DNA of 64,000 bases, from NCBI GenBank assembly GCA_030248065.1, contig JASAMV010005947.1, positions 48,268 through 112,267 of the forward strand, read 5' to 3'. The first letter of the stretch is position 1. Each line of letters starts with the position of its first letter. The notes under the pieces were generated by a model. It worked only from the letters and a program-made list of their open reading frames with translations. It searched no databases and had not been told where the DNA came from. A program made the position numbers and the translations under genes. Positions 45,816-56,747 of the stretch are shown here, in pieces. Source of the stretch: Rhynchonema sp. JSB1_4. Lineage: Eukaryota > Nematoda > Chromadorea > Monhysterida > Xyalidae.

Positions 45816-45895
45816 AGTTCCTGGTCCGGAGGGGGAACAGGCGGTACCCCCTTTTTTCGGAGGGGAAACAGACGTACCCACCTGGGGGGCATTTT

Positions 45896-46077
45896 GGGAA
45901 AAGCTAGTCCAGTTTCAAAATTGACTTCCCTTTTTCTCATGCTTAGGCTTGGGCTTAGGCTTAGGCTTACTATTAGGCTTAGGATTAGGCTAAGCCTTGA
46001 GCCAACCCGTGCCTTCTATCGCGAAATCGAAAATTCGCCTTTTCTCTCTGTCAAGGCAACTGGACTAGCTTTTCCCA
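45896..46077. mobile_element. TIR element GGGAAAAGCTAGTCCAGTT with TTAGGC interior
   Basis: Perfect 19-bp inverted ends. Centre carries GCTTAGGCTTAGGC-type hexamer repeats (45,945-45,993). 182 bp; no clear target duplication. Mirrored copy near 52.92-53.10 kb. Confidence 0.7.
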
Positions 46078-46099
46078 ACATGCGGGAAGGGGGGAGGAC

Positions 46100-46620
46100 C
46101 AGTGTAGTTCAGTTCAGTGTAGTTCCTGGTCCGGCGCGGCGGTTAGTGTACCTACCCCTTTTTTTCGTGCGGCGGTTAGTGTACCTCCCTGGGGGGGAAG
46201 GGGGGGGAAGACCCAAATCCAGGAAAAAGTCACTTTTTGAGGTAGAAAATTTGACCGATTTTTGCCCCTTTTTGGAAAAAATTCTCCATAAAAAGGGTAT
46301 TTTGGCGACTTTTGACATCATTGACCTAAAAATCACCCATTTTAGGCCTAAAAATGGCCATTTTAGGCCTAAAAATGCCGATTTTAGGCAAAAATTGAGG
46401 CGGTTAGTGTACCTGGCGCGGCGGTTAGTGTACTAGTGTACCTTGGTCGCGGCGGTTAGTGTACCTTAGGGGGGGACCCCCTTCCCCACCCCCAGGAACT
46501 ACACTGGTGTAGTTCCTGGTCCGGAGGGGGAACAGGCGGTACCCCCTTTTTTTCGGAGGGGGAACAGACGTACTCACCTGGGGGGGGACGGACCCGGAGG
46601 GGGGGAGGACTAGGGTTAGA
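46100..46620. repeat. GCGGTTAGTGTACC / TTTTAGGCCTAAAA module cluster
   Basis: At least five copies of GCGGTTAGTGTACC flank an inverted TTTTAGGCCTAAAAATGGCC region, bounded by CAGTGTAGTTCCTGGTCCGG at about 46,115 and its complement near 46,495. It has the same architecture as the hAT-like MITEs: terminal arrays of a private motif around a palindromic core. Confidence 0.6.
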
Positions 46621-46878
46621 GAGATGTCGGGTGTCGGGTGCCAAAAAAGTGTAGGTGTCGGGTGTCGGGTGCCTCCAGGTGTCGGGTTTTTTGGGACCCG
46701 ACACCGGACACTTACGGTTCAAAACATCAGTTTTTTTTGCCGAGAAAAGAATTTTGAGAGAAAATTTTCTTCGAACCAAATGTTTCCGAAGACGCAATAC
46801 CAATACCAATACCAGGCCAGCTTCAATACCAATACCCAATACCAGAATTAGACCCAATACCAATACCAAACACTGGTA

Positions 46879-47579
46879 AAGGCAGTCTACGGGAGGTTGT
46901 CACTCAGCCCCCGAATACCGTAACCCACCGTAATTTTGATCTGCAAGGATCGTGGCGAGACCATTTTGTTTTTTATCTATGTTTTGCGTGTTAGCGCCAA
47001 CACCAACCAACAATTCCAAATTTTGGTGATCGACGCGCATGATGACAATTTCCAGCTTGCTGCCGCTAATACACGTGTCGATAAGCAGCGATCAGCATGG
47101 GTCTCGCAACGATCTCGCTTGCGGTGGGTTACGGTATTTGGGGGCAGAGGTGGGAATCGGGCCGGGTTACCTCGGCCCGGCCCGGCCCGACGAGGTCCGG
47201 GAGTCGGCCCGGCCCGGCCTGGCCCGACAGTTCGGGCCGGGAAGTCCGGCCCGGCCCGATTTTTTCGGCCCGACTTTTTCTGGTGATATTTTGAAGCAAT
47301 TTTTTGGTGCAAAAATTACTGTTTTTTTTGGTTCAGAAATTCCTGATAATCATGGAAGTCGGTACTAATTTGCAGAATCGGGAGAAATTTTGGCAAATTT
47401 AGCCTAAAAAATCACGATTTTTTATTGAAATTTGATGATGTCGGGCCTTTTCGGGCCGGCCGCCCGACATTCCGGAAAGTCGGCCCGGCCCGGCCCGGCC
47501 CGACCGTTCGGGCCGGAAACCTCGGCCCGATTCCCACCTCTGTTCGGGGGCTGAGTGACAACCTCCCGTAGACTGCCTT
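46879..47579. mobile_element. TIR element AAGGCAGTCTACGGG, TA target
   Basis: Inverted ends of roughly 65 bp (AAGGCAGTCTACGGGAGG, then CAGCCCCCGAATACCG), flanked by TA. Its right terminal repeat is split by the hAT-like element at 47145-47542. Mirrored at about 51,419-52,119. Confidence 0.75.
47145..47542. mobile_element. hAT-like MITE CAGAGGTGGGAATCGGGCC, nested
   Basis: Inverted ends CAGAGGTGGGAATCGGGCC (19 bp), flanked by TTTGGGGG and TTCGGGGG (7 of 8 identical). Rich in GGCCCGGCCC runs near both ends, AT-rich centre. Inserted into the terminal repeat of the element at 46879-47579. Confidence 0.8.
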
Positions 47580-47629
47580 TATTGGTATTGGTATTGGGTG
47601 GTATTGGTATTGGGTATTGGGTATTGTGC

Positions 47630-47775
47630 CCACCCATACGATAGATAGATTGTTCCCAGAATTTGTTGACGATAGATAGATTTGCCCATAAGTGTTGACG
47701 ATAGATAGATAAAATCAAAAAGTGTTGACGATAGATAGATGAATTTGGGGGGACCCCCCCAAGTACTACCCTGGG
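47630..47775. repeat. TTGACGATAGATAGAT array (MITE remnant), left
   Basis: Three full copies of TTGACGATAGATAGAT plus a partial CGATAGATAGAT at its left edge, ending AAGTACTACCCTG, which is the terminus of the 61215-61651 family. The other terminus is missing, so this is a solo half-element. Confidence 0.65.
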
Positions 47776-48283
47776 GGGGACCCGGACTAGGCATGGGGGC
47801 AATACCGATTTTTTGACCCAAGCCAATACCCAATACCAGGGCCAGGGCCCACCCCCAATACTCAATACCTCAAATCGGACCCAACCCATTACCCAATACT
47901 CCGGTTGAGACCCAATACCCAATATCGACCCAATATCAAAAAATTCCAAAATTTTTGAAAAAAATAGGTCTGTTTTGGATTTTTGATCGAATACTAGGTA
48001 AAATATGACTGAATTTCTCACATTTCTTAACATAGCAGCTGAAAAATAGCGATTTCAAAAGCTGAAAAATTAAAAATTTTACAAAATTTCAGGGCTCTGA
48101 GGCGAAAAATAGGGCAAAAGCAAAACAGGGGTATTGGGTGGCGCCCAATACCTGGCGAAGACCCAATCCAATACCCAGCCAATACCCAATACCAGGGCCA
48201 CACCCAATACCCAATACCTGTTACTGGGTATTTATTGGGTATTGGGTACCCAATACCAGGTATTGGGTATTATGTATTGGGCG

Positions 48284-48737
48284 CAGTGTTGGAGGTGGGG
48301 GGGTTTGGTGGGGGGTAGCCCCCCCAGTACAGTAGGTATCCCCCCTCGCCTGGTACAGTAGGTATCCCCCCGAGGTTTGGCATGGTACAGTAGGTATCCC
48401 CCCGATTTTCACCCCGGTACAGTAGGTATCCCCCCCCCCCGATTTTGCCCAAAAAGTGCCAATTTTTGACCAAAATGGCCAAAATTAGTGTAAAATCAGT
48501 GGTTTTTGCCTCAAATTACCCAAAATTCGCGCGCTACGCGCGCAAATACTACGTTTTCACACGATTCCACACATAATAAACACATTAAAAATTTTCACCC
48601 CAAAACCTAACCCCCCCCCCCAAACCCCCCCCCCCCTAGGACATACCCCCCCAGGCCATCGGCTCTGGTACAGAGGTATCCCCCCTCTCCAGCGCGGTAC
48701 AGTAGGTATCCCCCCCTCCAGAGTACCTCCAACACTG
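48284..48737. mobile_element. hAT-like MITE with TACAGTAGGTATCCCC arrays, left arm copy
   Basis: Ends CAGTGTTGGAGGT, flanked by perfect 8-bp duplications ATTGGGCG (48276-48283, 48738-48745). The core holds CGCGCGCTACGCGCG. Array spacers (TCGCCTG, GTTTGGCATG, TTTTCACCCC) match those of the copy at 30302-31122. Confidence 0.88.
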
Positions 48738-48879
48738 ATTGGGCGGTATTGGTATTGGGTTTGCCCCCATGCCTACCCCCGCCCCCCTCTACACCGTATT
48801 GCTATCCATAGTAGTGACTGGGGGGGGGGGCTGGGACCCCCTCTCTAGTACTTACCTACGACGCGTCAGTTGGATTCCG

Positions 48880-49290
48880 TTTGTGTGAATCTGTTTAATG
48901 TTTCTTCTCCTCTCTCTTGCTTCCACCGATTGGGTACCTGTGCGAGTGCGTGTACCGTCTAGCAGACGCGTCGCCTTGTACTAGGTTTCCTCACCCGGTT
49001 TAGAAGGAGCTGGACCCCCCACCGCCCATCACCACCCCACTCGCTATGCTTTCCCACGCGGAGATAGAATGGATAGTATGCCGTTGCCGTAGAATCACAT
49101 GATCAACTACGACTACCGCATCCTAATTGTGTTGTGCCTAGTTTCACGGTTCCGTATCATCGGTCAGTGCTCATGCTTCTGCGGGCGCACGCCACACCTA
49201 GCTTTTTTAGGCTCTAGGCTGCACACTCCCCTATCAACATCAGTGAAGGTAACTAGTACTAAGGGCCAGCCTCGCTCACCACACGATCAG
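48880..49290. other. Left apex flank with many small deletions
   Basis: Aligns throughout with 49,575-50,120 inverted, but about 130 bp shorter. The difference is scattered 1-10 bp losses (for example GTGTACCGTC against GTGTAACCGTC, and GGTTTAGAAGGAGC against GGTTTCAGCAAGGAGC). The base sequence is a dispersed repeat also seen near 29.17-29.25 kb. Confidence 0.8.
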
Positions 49291-49574
49291 CCCGTATTGG
49301 TATTGGGATTGGATTGGGTTGATTTGGTTGGATTGGGATTGGGATTGGTCAGCGGATTGGTATTGGATGTCAAAAGTGGTATTGTGCCCAGGCCTAATAC
49401 CAACCCAATACCAAACCCAATACCAGGCACTTCAGTAGTATTGATTTGGTATTGGTATTGGGTCTCGCCCGGTATTGGTATTGGGTCCCAAATTTGGTAT
49501 TGGGTATTGGGTATTGGTACAGGGCCGGTATTGGTATTGGGTGTCAAAAGTGGTATTGTGCCCAGGCCTAGTCA
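49291..49574. repeat. Apex spacer of the inverted repeat
   Basis: TATTGG-type repeats in both orientations. The sentence GTCAAAAGTGGTATTGTGCC occurs twice in direct orientation about 175 bp apart (49,370 and 49,545). The first occurrence is preceded by an irregular version of the same TATTGG run. Confidence 0.8.
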
Positions 49575-50260
49575 TTACGGTGCAGTGCTGGGCTGAGCCG
49601 AGGCTTGGGTTTCCACTTCTGGTTAGGTTAGACTAGGTTTAGACCTTCACTGAGTGTTTTGATAGGGGAGTGTGCAGCCTAAGTCTAGCCTGAAACAAAG
49701 CTAATAGGTGCTGGTCCGCTGGACCGCACCGCAGTAAGCATGAGCACTGGACCGCAATGATACGGAACCGTCTGAAACTAGGCATCAACACAATTAGGAT
49801 GCGGTAGCTTTGCGTCAGTTGGATTCATGTGGATTCTATCGGCAACGGCATACTATATTACCATTCTATCTCCGCGTGCGTGGAACCAGTACATGTGCAG
49901 TACGAGGATGGCGGTGGTGATGGTGGTCGCACGGTGGTGGTGGGTTACCAAGCTCCTTGCTGAAACCGGGTGAGGCAAATCCTGCAGTTACAAGGCGACG
50001 CCGTTTTCTGCTCAGACGGTTACACGCACTCGCACAGGTACCCAATCGGTGTTGATCAGCACAGCAGCAGACGCGGAGATAGAAACATTCAAACAGATTC
50101 ACACAAACGGAATCCAACTGACGCGTCGTAGGTAAGTACTGAGAGAGGGGGTAACCCCCAGCCCCCCCCCCCAGTCACTACTATGGATAGCAATACGGTG
50201 TAGCAGGGGGGTCCGGGGGTTAGGCATGGGGGCAATACCCAATACCCAATACCGCCCAAT

Positions 50261-50714
50261 CAGTGTTGGAGGTACTCTGGAGGGGGGGATACCTACTGTA
50301 CCGCGCTCGGAGAGGGGGGGATACCTACTGTACCAGAGCCGATGGCCTGGGGGGGTTATGTACCTAGGGGGGGGGGGGGTGGGGGGGGGGGGTAGGTTTT
50401 GGGGTGAAAATTTTTAATGTGTTTATTATGTGTGGAATCGTGTGAAAACGTAGTATTTGCGCGCGTAGCGCGCGAATTTTGGGTAATTTGAGGCAAAAAC
50501 CACTGATTTTACACTAATTTTGGCCATTTTGGTCAAAAAATTGGCACTTTTGGGGCAAAATCGGGGGGGGGGGGGATACCTACTGTACCGGGGTGAAAAT
50601 AGGGGGGATACCTACTGTACCATGCCAAACCTCGGGGGGATACCTACTGTACCAGGCGAGGGGGGATACCTACTGTACTGGGCCCCCCCCCCCAAACCCC
50701 CCACCTCCAACACT
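50261..50714. mobile_element. hAT-like MITE with TACAGTAGGTATCCCC arrays, right arm copy
   Basis: Mirror of 48284-48737, with target duplication CGCCCAAT on both sides. The terminal G of the right end is missing. Confidence 0.85.
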
Positions 50715-53650
50715 CGCCCAATACATAATACCCAATACCTGGTATTGGGTACCCAATACCCAATAAATACCCAGTAACAGGTATTGGGTATTGGGTGTGG
50801 CCCTGGTATTGGGTATTGGCTGGGTATTGGATTGGGTCTTCGCCAGGTATTGGGCGCCACCCAATACCCCTGTTTTGCTTTTGCCCTATTTTTCGCCTCA
50901 GAGCCCTGAAATTTTGTAAAATTTTTAATTTTTCAGCTTTTGAAATCGCTATTTTTCAGCTGCTATGTTAAGAAATGTGAGAAATTCAGTCATATTTTAC
51001 CTAGTATTCGATCAAAAATCCAAAACAGACCTATTTTTTTCAAAAATTTTGGAATTTTTTGATATTGGGTCGATATTGGGTATTGGGTCTCAACCGGAGT
51101 ATTGGGTAATGGGTTGGGTCCGATTTGAGGTATTGAGTATTGGGGGTGGGCCCTGGCCCTGGTATTGGGTATTGGCTTGGGTCAAAAAATCGGTATTGCC
51201 CCCATGCCTAGTCCGGGTCCCCCCCAGGGTAGTACTTGGGGGGGTCCCCCCAAATTCATCTATCTATCGTCAACACTTTTTGATTTTATCTATCTATCGT
51301 CAACACTTATGGGCAAATCTATCTATCGTCAACAAATTCTGGGAACAATCTATCTATCGTATGGGTGGGCACAATACCCAATACCCAATACCAATACCAC
51401 CCAATACCAATACCAATAAAGGCAGTCTACGGGAGGTTGTCACTCAGCCCCCGAACAGAGGTGGGAATCGGGCCGAGGTTTCCGGCCCGAACGGTCGGGC
51501 CGGGCCGGGCCGGGCCGACTTTCCGGAATGTCGGGCGGCCGGCCCGAAAAGGCCCGACATCATCAAATTTCAATAAAAAATCGTGATTTTTTAGGCTAAA
51601 TTTGCCAAAATTTCTCCCGATTCTGCAAATTAGTACCGACTTCCATGATTATCAGGAATTTCTGAACCAAAAAAAACAGTAATTTTTGCACCCAAAAATT
51701 GCTTCAAAATATCCCCAGAACAAGTCGGGCCGTAAAAATCGGGCCGGGCCGGCCGTCCCGGCCCGGACGGGCGGGCCCGGCCGGGCCGGGCCGACTCCCG
51801 GACCGCGTCGGGCCAGGCCGGGCCGAGGTAACCCGGCCCGATTCCCACCTCGGCCCCCAAATACCGTAACCCACCGCAAGCGAGATCGTTGCGAGACCCA
51901 TGCTGATCGCTGCTTATCGACACGTGTATTAGCGGCAGCAAGCGGGAAATTGTCATCATGCCGTCGATCACCAAAATTTGGAATTGTTGGTTGGTGTTGG
52001 CGCTAACACGCAAAACATAGATAAAAAACAAAATGGTCTCGCCACGATCCTTGCAGATCAAAATTACGGTGGGTTACGGTATTCGGGGGCTGAGTGACAA
52101 CCTCCCGTAGACTGCCTTTACCAGTGTTTGGTATTGGTATTGGGTCTAATTCTGGTATTGGGTATTGGTATTGAAGCTGGCCTGGTATTGGTATTGGTAT
52201 TGCGTCTTCGGAAACATTTGGTTCGAAGAAAATTTTCTCTCAAAATTCTTTTCTCGGCAAAAAAAACTGATGTTTTGAACCGTAAGTGTCCGGTGTCGGG
52301 TCCCAAAAAACCCGACACCTGGAGGCACCCGACACCCGACACCTACACTTTTTTGGCACCCGACACCCGACATCTCTCTAACCCTAGTCCTCCCCCCCTC
52401 CGGGTCCGTCCCCCCCCCAGGTGAGTACGTCTGTTCCCCCTCCGAAAAAAAGGGGGTACCGCCTGTTCCCCCTCCGGACCAGGAACTACACCAGTGTAGT
52501 TCCTGGGGGGGGGAGGGGGTCCCCCCTAAGGTACACTAACCGCCGCGACCAAGGTACACTAGTACACTAACCGCCGCGCCAGGTACACTAACCGCCTCAA
52601 TTTTTGCCTAAAATCGGCATTTTTAGGCCTAAAATGGCCATTTTTAGGCCTAAAATGGGTGATTTTTAGGTCAATGATGTCAAAAGTCGCCAAAATACCC
52701 TTTTTATGGAGAATTTTTTCCAAAAAGGGGCAAAAATCGGTCAAATTTTCTACCTCAAAAAGTGACTTTTTCCTGGATTTGGGTCTTCCCCCCCCCCTTC
52801 CCCCCCAGGGAGGTACACTAACCGCCGCACGAAAAAAAGGGGTAGGTACACTAACCGCCGCGCCGGACCAGGAACTACACTGAACTGAACTACACTGGTC
52901 CTCCCCCCTTCCCGCATGTTGGGAAAAGCTAGTCCAGTTGCCTTGACAGAGAGAAAAGGCGAATTTTCGATTTCGCGATAGAAGGCACGGGTTGGCTCAA
53001 GGCTTAGCCTAATCCTAAGCCTAATAGTAAGCCTAAGCCTAAGCCCAAGCCTAAGCATGAGAAAAAGGGAAGTCAATTTTGAAACTGGACTAGCTTTTCC
53101 CAAAATGCCCCCCCCCAGGTGGGTACGTCTGTTTCCCCTCCGAAAAAAGGGGGTACCGCCTGTTCCCCCTCCGGACCAGGAACTGCACTGCCAATACCCA
53201 ATACCAATACCAAATTGGTGACCCAATACCAGATCAATACTACTGAAGTGCCTGGTATTGGGTTTGGTATTGGGTTGGTATTGGTATTGAGTATTGGGTT
53301 GGTATTGGTATTGGGTATTGGTTTGGTATTGTGTTTTTGGTCTGGTATTGGGTTGGTATTGGGTTTGGTATTGGTTTGGTATTGGGTTTTGAATCAGGTA
53401 TTGGGTTCGGTATTGGGTTTTTCTGGATTAGTATCGGGTATTAGTTTTGACCCAATACCTGTGCAAACCCAATACCAATACCAGGCCAGCTTCAATACCA
53501 ATACCCAATACCAGAATTAGACCCAATACCAATACCAAACACTGGTATTGGTATTGGGTATTGGGCCCACCCATACTTATGACCCCAAAATCGGGCCGGA
53601 CCGGGCCGGACCGGAGTTTTGGTTGATCGGGCCGGGCCGCGGTTACCCGG
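50715..53650. repeat. Right-arm transposon mosaic
   Basis: Near-identical inverted copy of 45,350-48,283, with the same nested elements: TTGACGATAGATAGAT remnant at 51.26-51.36 kb, TIR element with nested hAT at 51.42-52.12 kb, GTGTCGGGTG fragment at 52.2-52.4 kb, GCGGTTAGTGTACC cluster at 52.5-52.9 kb, and the TTAGGC-bearing element near 53.0 kb. Confidence 0.85.
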
Positions 53651-54011
53651 CCCGATCCTAATCTCTGCCCCCCCAACGACACCACTGTCACGCACGCATT
53701 TTTGGCTTTGGCATCAGGAAGCCACAAAGCCGGCTTCCTTTATAGTTGCAGTGCAGTGCAGACGGAAAAGAACAGGTGTTTTTTCTGGCGGAAAACCGGT
53801 GTTTTGTATTTCGTGTTTCAAAGCAAACCTGTCTTGTTTTGTTTTCGTTTGTATTGTAACTAGCTGGTATTTTTAGGTTTTTAAAACTCCGTGAAAAATT
53901 GTTTTGCAAGTATTTTCACGGTTATGCGTGTTTGTACCTGTCTTGCTGAATGCGAATATGTAAAAGCGACCGAACGCACGCATTGGAAATTTCAGACAAG
54001 AACAATTAAAG

Positions 54012-55185
54012 ATGACCCAGCGCGCCATTTCGATTGATTCGCTTTCCATCCAAGAGCTCAACCAACTGACTCAAACAACCGAGCGGGTAAACTGAACGAC
54101 TTTATTTGATGTATTGGCTATTTTAGAGCTTGACCAAAGTGGGAATAGGATACTAAATGCATTGAAGGCCTGTTTGTGACCAAAAGTCATGCATCCTCCC
54201 TGTTTTCTTCATTGGCTCGAGCGCCTGTAACTTTTAGTCCGCCTGTGCTATCGAGTTTATGGCAACCCAAGTACTGTGAATAGTGAATTGAAATTCTCAT
54301 CTTGCTGCAGGAGCTGCAATTTTTCGGCGAGTCGTTGCAAGAGCTGCGAGTTGTGCAGAAAAAGTTTCAGTCAACAGTGGCAGCAGTGACCGGACTTGGT
54401 CAAGCAAGTGACGGACAATCGGCGCTGATCCCACTTGCTGAATCGGTGAGCACATAGGCTTGCTTTTCATACTTTTCCGAGCAGTTATTTTCTGGCGGTT
54501 TCCGCCCGCGCGCTTTTGGCACACTCTTCCCTCCTCCGTGGCATCCATACCCCGTTCTCCCTCGATTTCCCCCAAAATAGGCAAGGGCAGGACATAACAG
54601 TTAATAGATAGGCAGTTTTTCAGTCAAGGCCATCGAAAATTGTGAAGATAGCGAAATTTTTCGTAGAAGAGCAAAATACGGCCGCATCTGTCGTTTGGGA
54701 TATCAAGGACAAACGCAAAAGCCATTTTTCAGCTTTACATCACCGGCAAACTGGTTAATACGAAAACAGTGCTGGTTGACGTTGGCACTGGCTATTATGC
54801 CGACATGGTGAGCCCGTTTTTTCTTCGCGTTTGTACATCATGGCTCTCCCGCACCGCAGAGTACCCTAGCAATGTAATTCAATAAAAATTCAAGACAATT
54901 CACCTTTCCAGCCAGTGGAACAAGCGATCGACTTCTTCAAGCGAAAGGACGAGTACCTGGCCAAACAGATTGAGCAGGTCAACGGCGTGATTCGCGATAA
55001 ACAACGAACCAGGGCTGGTGAGCAAGAAAGCAGTTTTTGTTTTGATTCAATATTTTCTGCTCGACACAAATGAGCATATTTTCAATATTTCAGTGTTAAA
55101 TGAAGCACTTCAGTCGAAAGTGCAAGTAGCTATGCAACAACAACAACAACCATCAGCAAGTGGCGTCACCGCGAACACATCTTGA
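54012..55185 (+). CDS. PFDN5: Prefoldin subunit 5, right copy
   Basis: Exons 54012-54086, 54311-54445, 54733-54807, 54912-55017, 55094-55185; 160 aa. All splice sites and both coiled-coil segments are intact. It shows a conservative change (VDVGTGYY here, VDIGTGYY in the left copy). No sign of decay, so both copies look functional or allelic. Confidence 0.93.
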
Positions 55186-55826
55186 ATGCATTTTATTTTC
55201 AATTTGATGCCAATTATCAAATTGTTGAACAAATCACCGTGATGAATACAACAATAAAATGATTTTCACCTGTCGAAGGTCATTATTTGACAATGATATG
55301 ACTGCCACACGAGCGTGAATGAAAGCGCTGTTGAATCAACGAAGGCTTCATTTGGTTAAAAGTATGCATGGCAAACATTTTGATTGGAGGTAAATCAGCG
55401 CAGACCGTAGTGGATCTTTTTAAAGTGCTCTACTGGCTGCAACAAGTTTGCCAGCCATTGTACCTTGTGACCCTCTCGACGAAACAAATTCTTTACCGAC
55501 AACGTGCCAAGGCCCGGCTGAGACAGCTCCCAGTCCCAACTAAAATCTTGACCACACATTTCGAAAGACTCCAAACGCAACAAAACACTTGAAAGCTAAA
55601 AGAACAATGCAAAGTGAGATCGCACAGCTGATATGATTATCATGAATATAAAATGAAGTTGTCAGTTATCTGTCTCTCAAGTTATGGCCTGACGAGGTAA
55701 GGTGACGCTTTGAGCCAAAAAACTGGACACTCGTTATTGGGCATCTTTGAAATGTGCTGCACGGCATTGATGTGTGTGGCACGTGCATCCATATGCCCAA
55801 AAACGCGCGTCTCAGACAATGCTGAT

Positions 55827-56440
55827 CTAGAACAGACACGAAGAACATCCACAGCAGCAGCAGCACAAACAACACAGTCCACACACTCCGGCCGCGATCA
55901 CCGCCAGAACGTACCTGTTGTGATGTCGACATTTTTGTACAAAAGGCAGTGAAACATCGTAACGTGTTACTGAATTTATTTGTCCGCACTTACCAGACCC
56001 AAACTTTAACGGTGTGCACACACTCTGAGAATGGCGGCTTGCCCATACATCGATGATAAGAAAATAGGTCTTCGTCGGGACATCTGAAACCGCAAATATG
56101 TGGGTATGCATGTGAAATGCTCACACTCGTGTTTTTGTGCTCCTTTTCCAACAAAGCAATTGCTTATTATACTTTCATCCGAATATCAAAGTCGACCACC
56201 ATCATCAGCCAATAATAGCAAGTTACAATTATAAAAGTTGCAAAGTTATGAAAACACAATTGCAACTCACTTGTGATCGCCGCAGTACTCGGCCGACGTG
56301 ACCTTGTCAGCCCGCGATCGTATTTGCGCCGAGACGGCAGTGTTAGGTGCCAGTGCACCATCGAGCCACAGTAGTGCGAGCAATGCAGCCACGAATTGAA
56401 CACTGTACGTCCACCGACACACCATCGGGGAGCACCGCAT
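55827..56440 (-). CDS. Small type I membrane protein with cysteine-cluster tail, right copy
   Basis: Exons 56271-56440, 55994-56083, 55827-55914. Signal peptide, four-Cys ectodomain and the GLCCLCCCCCGCSSCLF end are all retained. Beyond the stop, an alternative long frame is broken by a 2-bp indel relative to the left arm, which supports this stop. Confidence 0.65.
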
Positions 56441-56747
56441 CCAACTGAAACTGCACAGTTTGTGGGCTCGGATTCGTGCGGATTTGGTTTTATATGGCTG
56501 GCTAAGTCAGGTATTGGCGCTTGGCACTTTTTGCAAGCACAACACGGTATTCACGATGACCGTACAAATATGAGCGAAACACACAAAACGGTTGATGCAA
56601 ACAGTACTCTAACACAGTTTATCGTAATTTTCAAACAGCACGAAAATACAATATTCATACTAAGCAACAGCGGCACCGAGGCAATGATAATAAAACAGCC
56701 AATATAAATATGACAACAATCGAATTGTGGACAATGAACGGCTTCGA

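Larger units (their letters stand above)
34722..49290. repeat. Left arm of giant inverted repeat
   Basis: Collinear and inverted relative to 49,575-64,000. Paired landmarks: RPA43 stop 37553 with 60734, RWDD4 start 39100 with 59184, nested gene stop 40742 with 58277, RWDD4 stop 42271 with 56748, PFDN5 stop 43814 with 55185, and an open frame at 47422-48033 with 50965-51576. The arm may continue left of 34,722, since the partner is cut by the window end. Confidence 0.97.

Noticed and set aside
45480..45881. Long open frames encoding Pro-Ile-Pro-Asn-Thr or Val-Leu-Val-Leu-Gly peptides (also 47422-48033, 49099-49596, 53119-53520)
   Set aside because: They are translations of TATTGG/CCAATA simple repeats, open on both strands. 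Identity between arms reflects the inner-arm identity, not selection.
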